Below, in pieces: positions 51,834-64,000 of a DNA stretch of 64,000 bases. The stretch is from positions 1 through 64,000 of the forward strand of contig NZ_BCXE01000016.1 in the NCBI RefSeq assembly GCF_001894945.1. The letters run 5' to 3'. The position numbers and the translations under genes are program-made. Below the pieces are notes generated by a model that was not told the DNA's origin, did no database searches, and saw only the letters and a program-made list of their open reading frames with translations. Position 1 is the stretch's first letter. Every line of letters begins with the position of its first letter. The stretch comes from Rhodococcus ruber NBRC 15591. GTDB lineage: Bacteria > Actinomycetota > Actinomycetes > Mycobacteriales > Mycobacteriaceae.

Positions 51834-53852
51834 TCACCCGACGCGCAGCGGATCGATCTGCACCCGCAACGCCCCCTCGCCGCGGCGGGCACTGCGGGCG
51901 GCCTGCGCCTCACGCAGGGCGCGGCCGAGCGCGAGGCCCCGGCCGCGCGGCACCCGGATCACCATGCGCTGCACCTCGTCCGGCTCGGGATCGTCGGCCC
52001 CGAACGGCAGCCGCTCCCCCGGCGGCAACGGCACCGGCCCGAGCACCTCCGCCTCCGGCGGGAGCGTCGCGGCGGCCAGCAGGTCGGCGACTGCGGCGGC
52101 GGTGCCGTCGACGGCGGCCATGTGCACCGCCGGCGGGAAGCCGACCTCGGCGCGCTCGGCGAGCTGGGACTGCGCGTGCCCGATCGGGTCCCACCGCACC
52201 AGTGCCTGCACGGTGGGGATGCCGGCGTCTGCGACGACGACGACCTGGCCGCCGTCGGCGAAGGGCCGCACCAGCGACGACGCGGTGAGCCAGCGACGCA
52301 TCGTCTCCTCGGCGGCCCGCAGGTCGGCGCGGCCGAGCAGGGCCCACCCGTCGAGCAGCAGCGCCGCGCCGTACCCCCCGGCGGCGACGGGTTCGGCGCC
52401 CACCGTGGCCACGACGAGCGCCGGTCCCGCCGGGGCGGTGGCTTTGACCTCCGTCCCACCGGAGGTGACCACCGGGACACCGGGGAACGCCCGGCCGAGT
52501 TCCTCGGCGGTGCGCCCGGCGCCGACGACGACGGCGCGCAGGGCACGAGCACCGCACGCGTGGCAGCGGTGGGTGGCGTCGGCGATGCCGCACCAGCGGC
52601 AGGCGGGGGTCGCGGCACCGTCCGGGCCGGCGGCCTGCGGCAACGCGAGCGGGCCGTTGCAGTGCCGGCAGCGGGCCGGGGTCCGGCACTTGGCGCACGC
52701 CAGCGCAGGCACGTAGCCGCGGCGGGGCACCTGCACGAGCACCCCGCGGTCGGCGCCCAGGGCGGCGCGGGCGGCGGCGAAGGCGATGGCCGGCAGGCGG
52801 GCGGCGCGGGCGGCGGGGTCGCGGGCGAGGGCCTGGTCGCTGTCGGCGAGGGCGGTGATCTTGGGGGCGCTGGCACGGACGACGTCGCGGGGGGCGGCGA
52901 GGTCGTGCGCCCATCCGGTGTCGACGAGGGCCTGGGTCTCGGCGGTGCGGGCGTGCCCGGCCAGGACGACGGCGGCACCGGTGGCGTGGGCTCGCAGCAG
53001 CGCCACCTCTCGGGCGTGCGGGTACGGCGCCCGGGGCTCGGAGTGCAGGTCGTCGCCGTCGTCCCACACCACGAGCAGGCCGAGGGCGGGGGTGGGAGCG
53101 AACACCGCGGCCCGGGTGCCGACGACGATGCGGGCGGTTCCGCGCAGCGCCGCGAGCCAGCGCCGGTAGCGCACGGCCGGACCGAGCCCGGCGGCGAGCC
53201 CGACGACGCAGTCGGCGCCGGCCATGTCGGCGCAGGCGGTCACGACCCGGTCGAGGTCGCGCTGGTCGGGCACCACGAGCACCGCGGCGTGGCCGGTGGC
53301 GGCGACCGCCGCCGCGAGTTCGGCCAGGCGACGGGGCCAGTCCTCTCCGGGCAGGGACTGCCAGGCCGCGCGGGGGGCGCGGCCGGCGGCGAGGGCGTCG
53401 AGGAAGTTCTCGCCGTGGCGGTATCGGGACCAGGCGATCCGGTCGACGGCCGGTGCCGCGGTGGGCGGTGCGGGTGGCGGGTCCTCCGCCTCGACCCGGG
53501 CGTGCCGCGGGGGCACCGCGAGTCGCAGCACGTCGGCTCGGGTACCGGCGTAGCGGGCGGCGACGGCGTCGGCGAGGGCGGCGATCTCGGGGGTCAGGAC
53601 GACCTCGGGCGAGACGATCCGGTCGAGCCAGCCGAGCCGGCCCGTGTGCTCGCTGGTCGGCGCGCGGGACAGCAGGAAGCCGTCGACGAGCCTGCCGGCG
53701 AACCGGACGCGCACCCGCACGCCCGGTCGCGCCTCGGCATCGAGCTCACGCGGGATCAGGTAATCGAATTCGCGGTCGAGGTGCGGCAACGGCAGCAGCG
53801 GCAGGATCCGCGCCACCGGATCCGTCTCGGCCGCGGTCCTGTCGGTGGCCAC
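51834..53852 (-). CDS. priA: PriA-like primosomal protein N', ATPase motifs degenerate
   Basis: A 672-aa PriA homologue. The N-terminal DNA-binding domain (LPHLDREFDYLIP, PGVRVRVRFAGRLVDGFLL) and the zinc-binding cysteines (CAKC, CRHC, CRWC, CHAC) are kept. In place of Walker A (TGSGKT) it has QSLPGEDWPRRLAEL, and in place of DEEHD it has WDDGDDLHSEP. It is thus unlikely to be a helicase, as already noted for mycobacterial PriA. It may still bind forks or partners. GTG 53852, 21 nt after the metK stop. Confidence 0.92.
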   Translation of the reverse strand: MATDRTAAETDPVARILPLLPLPHLDREFDYLIPRELDAEARPGVRVRVRFAGRLVDGFLLSRAPTSEHTGRLGWLDRIVSPEVVLTPEIAALADAVAARYAGTRADVLRLAVPPRHARVEAEDPPPAPPTAAPAVDRIAWSRYRHGENFLDALAAGRAPRAAWQSLPGEDWPRRLAELAAAVAATGHAAVLVVPDQRDLDRVVTACADMAGADCVVGLAAGLGPAVRYRRWLAALRGTARIVVGTRAAVFAPTPALGLLVVWDDGDDLHSEPRAPYPHAREVALLRAHATGAAVVLAGHARTAETQALVDTGWAHDLAAPRDVVRASAPKITALADSDQALARDPAARAARLPAIAFAAARAALGADRGVLVQVPRRGYVPALACAKCRTPARCRHCNGPLALPQAAGPDGAATPACRWCGIADATHRCHACGARALRAVVVGAGRTAEELGRAFPGVPVVTSGGTEVKATAPAGPALVVATVGAEPVAAGGYGAALLLDGWALLGRADLRAAEETMRRWLTASSLVRPFADGGQVVVVADAGIPTVQALVRWDPIGHAQSQLAERAEVGFPPAVHMAAVDGTAAAVADLLAAATLPPEAEVLGPVPLPPGERLPFGADDPEPDEVQRMVIRVPRGRGLALGRALREAQAARSARRGEGALRVQIDPLRVG

Positions 53853-53873
53853 CCGGACCGTCGAGGGGTCGGG

Positions 53874-55088
53874 TTACAGACCGGCGGCGGCGCGCAGCTT
53901 CTCGGCCCGGTCGGTGTTCTCCCACGGCAGGTCGATGTCGGTGCGGCCGAAGTGCCCGTACGCGGCGGTCTGTGCGTAGATCGGCCGCAGCAGGTCCAGG
54001 TCCCGGATGATCGCACCCGGTCGCAGGTCGAACACCTCGGTGATCGCCTGCTGGATCCGTGCCGGGTCGGTCTTCTCGGTGCCGAACGTCTCGACGAACA
54101 GTCCCACCGGGGCGGCCTTGCCGATGGCGTAGGCCACCTGCACCTCGAGCCGGCCGGCCAGGCCCGCGGCCACGGCGGTCTTGGCGACCCACCGCATCGC
54201 GTAGGCGGCCGAGCGGTCCACCTTCGACGGGTCCTTGCCCGAGAACGCGCCGCCGCCGTGCCGGGCCATGCCGCCGTAGGTGTCGACGATGATCTTGCGG
54301 CCGGTCAGGCCCGCATCCCCCATCGGGCCGCCGAGCACGAACGACCCGGACGGGTTCACCAGCAACCGCAGGCCGGTGGTGTCCAGGCCCGCGAGGCTCG
54401 GGTCCGCCAGCACCGCCTCGACGACGTGGGTACGCAGGTCCGGGGTGAGCAGGTTGTTCAGGTCGATGTCCGCCGCGTGCTGGGTGGAGATCACCACGGT
54501 GTCCAAGCGGACCGGGCGGTCGCCGTCGTACTCGATGGTGACCTGGGTCTTGCCGTCCGGCCGCAGGTACGGCAGCACCCCGCTCTTGCGGACCTCGGTG
54601 AGCCGGCGCGAGAGCCGGTGCGCCAGCGCGATCGGCAGCGGCATCAGTTCCGGGGTGTCCGAGCAGGCGTAGCCGAACATCAGGCCCTGGTCGCCGGCGC
54701 CCTGCCGGGCCACCTCGTCGTCGGTGAGCACCCCGGTGCGGGCCTCGTGCGAGACGTCGACGCCGCCGGCGATCTCCGGGGACTGCGCGCCGATGGCGAT
54801 GTTGACCCCGCAGGAGTTGCCGTCGAAACCCTTCGAGGACGAGTCGTAGCCGATCTCGAGGACCCGGTCGCGCACGATCTTCGGGATGTCCGCGTAGGCC
54901 GAGGTGGTGACCTCCCCGACCACGTGCACCTGCCCGGTGGTCACGAGGGTCTCGACCGCGACGCGGGCGCGGGGGTCTTCGGTGAGCAGCGCGTCGAGGA
55001 CGGAGTCGCTGATCGCGTCACAGATCTTGTCCGGGTGTCCCTCCGTCACGGACTCACTGGTGAAAAGCCGACCGCCGGTCTTGCTCAC
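53874..55088 (-). CDS. metK: S-adenosylmethionine synthetase
   Basis: A 404-aa MAT enzyme. Motifs are [19 protein letters not shown], the [14 protein letters not shown] loop, and the P-loop-like [19 protein letters not shown] 55088 is preceded by GAGAGGGAG. The 150-nt spacer before it contains a triple repeat and no recognisable SAM riboswitch. The order coaBC-metK-priA matches Rv1391-Rv1392 and Rv1402. Confidence 0.98.
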   Translation of the reverse strand: MSKTGGRLFTSESVTEGHPDKICDAISDSVLDALLTEDPRARVAVETLVTTGQVHVVGEVTTSAYADIPKIVRDRVLEIGYDSSSKGFDGNSCGVNIAIGAQSPEIAGGVDVSHEARTGVLTDDEVARQGAGDQGLMFGYACSDTPELMPLPIALAHRLSRRLTEVRKSGVLPYLRPDGKTQVTIEYDGDRPVRLDTVVISTQHAADIDLNNLLTPDLRTHVVEAVLADPSLAGLDTTGLRLLVNPSGSFVLGGPMGDAGLTGRKIIVDTYGGMARHGGGAFSGKDPSKVDRSAAYAMRWVAKTAVAAGLAGRLEVQVAYAIGKAAPVGLFVETFGTEKTDPARIQQAITEVFDLRPGAIIRDLDLLRPIYAQTAAYGHFGRTDIDLPWENTDRAEKLRAAAGL

Positions 55089-55172
55089 GGAACTCCCTCT
55101 CGACTGGTTGTGTCTAGCTCGAACGATATGGGCGACGCTACTGTTCCGGCCGCGCCGACGCGAGACTTTCGC

Positions 55173-55230
55173 TCACGGGCGCGCCCCCGACGTCACGGGC
55201 GCGCCGCCCCCGACGTCACGGGCGCGCCGC
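55173..55230. repeat. triple tandem repeat with GGCGCGCC cores between coaBC and metK
   Basis: Three copies of TCACGGGCGCGCC(GCC)CCCGACG at 55173-55192, 55193-55215 and a partial one at 55216-55230. Each contains the palindrome GGCGCGCC (55178, 55198, 55221). It lies 8 nt after the coaBC stop and 85 nt before metK. Confidence 0.85.
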
Positions 55231-55238
55231 TGCCAGGG

Positions 55239-57525
<2,287 letters not shown>

Positions 57526-57532
57526 CGGTCGC

Positions 57533-57853
57533 TCAGGCGTCGAAGTCGAACCTGGCGAGCAGCGCCTTGCGCTGACGGTCGCCCAGGCCGCGCAGGCGGC
57601 GCGTCGGGGCGATCTCGAGTTCGGTCATGATCTCCTGCGCCTTGACCTTGCCGACCTTCGGCAGGGCCTCGAGCAGGGCGGACACCTTCATCTTGCCGAG
57701 GATCTCGTCGTTCTCGGCATCGGCCAGGACCTGCTTGAGGTCGGTGCCGCCGCGCTTCAGGCGGTCCTTGAGCTCAGCCCGGGCGCGACGGGCAGCAGCC
57801 GCCTTCTCCAGAGCAGCGGCGCGCTGCTCGTCGGTCAGCTGGGGAAGGGCCAC
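57533..57853 (-). CDS. mihF: mIHF, actinobacterial integration host factor
   Basis: A 106-aa nucleoid-associated protein of the mIHF family. It starts [22 protein letters not shown] and has a helix-two-turn-helix ([36 protein letters not shown]) that binds and bends DNA. It is unrelated to Escherichia coli IHF. GTG 57853 has GGAGG at 5-6 nt. First gene of mihF-gmk-rpoZ-coaBC; the long upstream region probably holds its own strong promoter. Confidence 0.96.
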   Translation of the reverse strand: MALPQLTDEQRAAALEKAAAARRARAELKDRLKRGGTDLKQVLADAENDEILGKMKVSALLEALPKVGKVKAQEIMTELEIAPTRRLRGLGDRQRKALLARFDFDA

Positions 57854-57914
57854 GGTTCCTCCGTCTCATCGTTGGCAATCAGTCTCATCCGCCGGTTAAC
57901 CAGCGGCGATAGCG

Positions 57915-57944
57915 ACCGTACTCACGCCGGACGACGATTGCGAA
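57915..57944 (-). promoter_or_regulatory. candidate promoter of mihF
   Basis: On the minus strand TTCGCA (57944-57939), 18 bp, then TACGGT (57920-57915). The leader would be about 55 nt. Confidence 0.4.
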
Positions 57945-58212
57945 CCCACCCCCCGGCGTTTCGGCTCGAAAACACGTGCGGTAGTGCGCCCGCAGCGTGG
58001 CCCGCGGGCGGGTCCGGCCCGGGGACGTAGGCACCGCCCCTCACCTCGGCGAACCCGGCATCGCCGCAGGTAGCGGCGTTGTGGATGGCAGTTCGGCCCG
58101 GCGCGGGTGCCGGTCTGCGGGCCGGCGCCGGCGCCGGCGCGTCCACGCCGGAAACGGCCCGGAAAAATTTCCGCGCACGAGCGTGTCGGGGGGCTCCCAC
58201 CTGCACCGGAAC

Positions 58213-58257
58213 GGACATCCGGCCCGGAGCCGGGAGCCGGATCCGGGCCGGATGTCC
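58213..58257. terminator. 15-bp perfect hairpin after pyrF
   Basis: GGACATCCGGCCCGG at 58213-58227 pairs with 58243-58257 without mismatch, with a 15-nt loop, 7 nt after the pyrF stop on the minus strand. There is no T-tract. Confidence 0.75.
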
Positions 58258-58264
58258 GGGGCCG

Positions 58265-59085
58265 TCAGGCCCGCAGGAAGGCGAACGCGTCCACGGTGCG
58301 GGACACGGCGTCGCGCAGCGCCGCGGGCGTCGGGCCCGCCCGCAGCACCTCGCGGGAGACGTTGGGCACGACGGCGTCGAGGCGGTCGCCCGCCAGCCGG
58401 CGCACGTCCTCCGCGGTGCCGCCCTGGGCGCCCACCCCGGGCATCAGGATCGGGCCGTGCAGCGCGCTCAGGTCCGGTGCCCGGGTGAGGGTCGCGCCCA
58501 CGACGACGCCGACGGAGCCGAGCGTGTCGGCGCCGGCGTTGCGGGCCGCGGCCTCGTCGACCATCACCTGCGCGACGCTGCGCCCGTCGGCGGTGCGCGC
58601 CTGCTGCACCTGGGCGCCCTCGGGGTTGGAGGTGGCGGCGAGGACGAACACCCCGCGCCCGTCGACGGCGAGGCGCAGCGCGGGCTCGAGCGCGCCGAAC
58701 CCCAGGTACGGCGAGACGGTGACCGCGTCGGAGCCCAGCGGGGACGCATCGGTCAGCCACGTGCGGGCGTACGCGTCCATCGTCGAGCCGATGTCGCCGC
58801 GCTTGGCGTCCGCAAGGACGAGGGTGCCGGCGCCGCGCAGGGCCGTCACGGTGCGCTCGAGCACCGCGATGCCCGCGGCACCGAACGCCTCGAAGAACGC
58901 GACCTGCGGCTTGACGAGGGCCACCCGCCCGGCGAACGCGTCGACACACGTCCCGGCGAACCGCTCGAGGCCCGCGACGTCGACCGGCAGCCCCCACGCC
59001 GCGAGCAGTTCCGGGTGCGGGTCGATGCCCACACACAGCGGCCCGCGCTCGGCGAGGGCCGCGTGCAGACGCTGCCCGAACGTCG

Positions 59086-59089
<4 letters not shown>
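58265..59089 (-). CDS. pyrF: orotidine 5'-phosphate decarboxylase
   Basis: A 274-aa type 2 OMP decarboxylase that makes UMP. Motifs are [26 protein letters not shown], the catalytic [15 protein letters not shown] and [14 protein letters not shown] 59089 overlaps the carB stop (GTGA). It ends the carA-carB-pyrF run with a hairpin, as in the Rv1383-Rv1385 order. Confidence 0.97.
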
Positions 59090-62493
<3,404 letters not shown>

Positions 62494-63657
62494 CTAGTTC
62501 TTCTCTCCCTCGAGCATGCTGGTGAACCGGTCGAACAGGTAGGAGGCGTCGTGCGGGCCGGCCGCCGCCTCGGGGTGGTACTGCACGGAGAAGGCGGACC
62601 CGTCGAGCAGGCGCACGCCCTCGACGGCGCCGTCGTTGGCGCAGGTGTGGCTGATCACGGCCCGGCCGAACGGGGTGTCGAACTCCTGGCCCGCCTCGCC
62701 CTCGAGCGCGAAGCCGTGGTTCTGGGCGGTGATCGCGATCCGCCCGGTCTCGTGTTCGATGACCGGGATGTTGATGCCGCGGTGCCCGAACTTCATCTTG
62801 TAGGTGCCCAGACCGAGGGCGCGGCCGAGGATCTGGTTGCCGAAGCAGATGCCGAACAGCGGCAGTCCCTGCCCGAGCACTTCCTGGGTCAGGTGCACCG
62901 CGCCGTCCGCGGTGGCCGGATCCCCGGGACCGTTCGAGAGGAAGACGCCGTCGGCCTTCAGGTCCAGGATGTCGTGCAGCGTCGCGGTGGAGGGCAGCAC
63001 GTGCACGCGCATGCCGCGCTCGGCGAACATCCGCGGGGTGTTGGTCTTGATGCCGAGGTCGATCGCGGCGACGGTGAAGCGGGCCTCGCCGTCGGGCTCG
63101 ACGACGTAGCCGCTGGTGGTGGTGACCTCGCCGGCGAGGTCGGCGCCGAGCATCGACGGCTGGCTCCGGACCCGGTCGAGCAGCTCGGCGTCGTCGGCGA
63201 GGGCGTCGCCGGAGAAGACACCCGCCCGCATCGAGCCGCGGGTGCGCAGATGCCGCACCAGGGCGCGGGTGTCGATCCCGGCGATGCCGACGATGTTCTG
63301 CCGCTCGAGTTCGTCCTGCAGGGAGCCGGCCGCGCGCCAGCTCGAGGTGCGGCGCGACGGGTCGCGCACGACGTACCCGGCGACCCAGATCTTCGCGCCG
63401 GCGGGGTCACCGGTGGGGCCGACGGACTCGTTGTCCTCGGCGTTCCACCCGGTGTTGCCGATCTGCGGGGCCGTGGACACCACGATCTGCCGGTGGTAGC
63501 TGGGGTCGGTGAGGGTCTCCTGGTAGCCGGTCATGCCGGTGCTGAACACCGCCTCGCCGAGGGTCTGGCCCACCGCACCGAAGACGGTGCCGCGGAACGT
63601 GCGACCGTCCTCGAGCACCAGTATCGCGGTGTCCGTGTCGAAGTTGTTGCCGCTCAT
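62494..63657 (-). CDS. carA: carbamoyl-phosphate synthase, small subunit
   Basis: A 387-aa glutamine amidotransferase subunit. It has the N-terminal CPSase_sm domain ([42 protein letters not shown] in successive stretches) and a class I GATase with the nucleophilic cysteine in [16 protein letters not shown] and the His-Glu pair in [16 protein letters not shown] 63657. It supplies ammonia to CarB through the channel and is first of carA-carB-pyrF, 96 nt after the preceding gene. Confidence 0.98.
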   Translation of the reverse strand: MSGNNFDTDTAILVLEDGRTFRGTVFGAVGQTLGEAVFSTGMTGYQETLTDPSYHRQIVVSTAPQIGNTGWNAEDNESVGPTGDPAGAKIWVAGYVVRDPSRRTSSWRAAGSLQDELERQNIVGIAGIDTRALVRHLRTRGSMRAGVFSGDALADDAELLDRVRSQPSMLGADLAGEVTTTSGYVVEPDGEARFTVAAIDLGIKTNTPRMFAERGMRVHVLPSTATLHDILDLKADGVFLSNGPGDPATADGAVHLTQEVLGQGLPLFGICFGNQILGRALGLGTYKMKFGHRGINIPVIEHETGRIAITAQNHGFALEGEAGQEFDTPFGRAVISHTCANDGAVEGVRLLDGSAFSVQYHPEAAAGPHDASYLFDRFTSMLEGEKN

Positions 63658-63753
63658 GCGTTCTCTCCGTTCTGCTCGACCTCACCGGAGCTCGCCGCAT
63701 CAGCCGAAATCTCGCGTGCCGTCGTCGCTGTACCAGCCGTCCAGGCTGTCGTC

Positions 63754-64000
63754 CTAGCTGTCACTGTCCCGGTGATTCTCGTTCGTCTCCTGCACCCACT
63801 GGGGGTAGATGGTCTTGTCGTCGCCGCGGAATCCGGTGTCGATCTCGGTGCCGGACGGCAGCTGCCAGCGGATCACCAGCACCCCGTCCTTGGTCATCAC
63901 CTTTCCCGCGAGGCCACGTTCGGTGCGCACCGCTCGGATCGAGTCCTGCGGGATCCAGATCGGCGAGGCGCCGTCCCGTTCGAGCAGCACCCCGGCGCGG
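63754..64000 (-). CDS. PH-like domain protein, Rv1382-like (5' end outside window)
   Basis: The C-terminal ~80 residues of a protein in the place of Rv1382, before carA. Visible are LLERDGASPIWIPQDSIRAVRTERGLAGKVM, VLVIRWQLPSGTEIDTGFRGDDKTIY and a polar tail. This is a beta-rich PH-type domain with no membrane segment in the part seen; the N-terminus beyond the window is expected to be membrane-bound from the homologue. The role is unknown. It ends 96 nt before carA. Confidence 0.75.
   Translation of the reverse strand, partial: RAGVLLERDGASPIWIPQDSIRAVRTERGLAGKVMTKDGVLVIRWQLPSGTEIDTGFRGDDKTIYPQWVQETNENHRDSDS

Larger units (their letters stand above)
57854..58264. other. 411-nt spacer between pyrF and mihF
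   Basis: No gene is convincing; the open frames here translate to proline/arginine-rich strings. It holds a candidate mihF promoter (57915-57944), a GGCGCC-rich run (about 58119-58136) and the pyrF terminator hairpin (58213-58257). Confidence 0.6.

Noticed and set aside
55089-55238. SAM riboswitch upstream of metK
   Set aside because: The spacer is only 150 nt, mostly repeats, and shows none of the conserved SAM-I or SAM-II core bases I could look for.
57922-58218. A 98-codon minus-strand frame between mihF and pyrF
   Set aside because: Proline/arginine-rich translation without family signal, overlapped by the pyrF hairpin region and lacking a ribosome site.

Overview
The window is high-GC DNA from a mycolic-acid-type actinobacterium, most likely Rhodococcus or a close relative. 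The evidence is the GC-driven codon use, the many GTG starts, genes of the actinobacterial lineage (mIHF, WhiA, MptB, SufR, OpcA, Rv1455-like) and a gene order that follows the Mycobacterium tuberculosis Rv1382-Rv1466 region almost step by step. Unlike M. tuberculosis it carries a lycopene cyclase, a PEP carboxylase beside secG, an alkylsulfatase block and a pfkB/PEP synthase pair. I see no tRNA, rRNA, CRISPR array, insertion sequence or prophage.

Layout. 1-2.8 kb (+): the 3' end of a short-chain dehydrogenase, lycopene beta-cyclase and the Ku end-joining protein. 2.8-9.8 kb (-): the Fe-S assembly operon sufR-B-D-C-S-U-T with a MarR-family gene added at its end. 9.9-14.4 kb (+): mptB, an ABC exporter pair and ctaA. 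14.5-16.9 kb: an Rv1455-like gene divergent from qor, then ctaB. 17-23.5 kb (+): the pentose-phosphate cluster tkt-tal-zwf-opcA-pgl. 23.9-26.8 kb: an accessory block with an SRPBCC protein, an alkylsulfatase and an NTF2-like protein. 26.9-33.1 kb (-): gap-pgk-tpiA-secG and ppc. 33.3-43 kb (-): rpe-ribD-ribE-ribBA-ribH-PH protein-uvrC-rapZ-yvcK-whiA. 43.2-46.5 kb: PEP synthase (+) facing a PfkB-type kinase (-). 46.5-48.9 kb (-): fmt-rsmB. 49.1-51.7 kb: a rhodanese, a PAP2-family membrane protein and a secreted esterase. 51.8-57.9 kb (-): mihF-gmk-rpoZ-coaBC-metK-priA. 58.3-64 kb (-): an Rv1382-like protein, carA-carB-pyrF.

How it fits together. The region is dominated by central carbon metabolism: lower glycolysis, oxidative and non-oxidative pentose phosphate steps, PEP carboxylation and PEP synthesis. 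To this are added cofactor synthesis (riboflavin, heme A, CoA, S-adenosylmethionine, Fe-S clusters) and pyrimidine synthesis. Most genes are tightly packed, with ATGA, GTGA, TGATG or TAGATG junctions that imply translational coupling.

The most interesting signals are regulatory and structural rather than a new gene cluster. They are a SufR-type operator lying over the sufR start codon, two back-to-back overlapping -10 boxes serving two apparently leaderless genes (Rv1455-like and qor), and a perfect 19-bp palindrome over the ctaA -35 region. Others are in-frame 24-bp minisatellites in a MarR gene and in uvrC, a RapZ whose P-loop lysine is replaced by leucine, a PriA without ATPase motifs, and a PAP2 gene whose tail runs antisense through a rhodanese gene.
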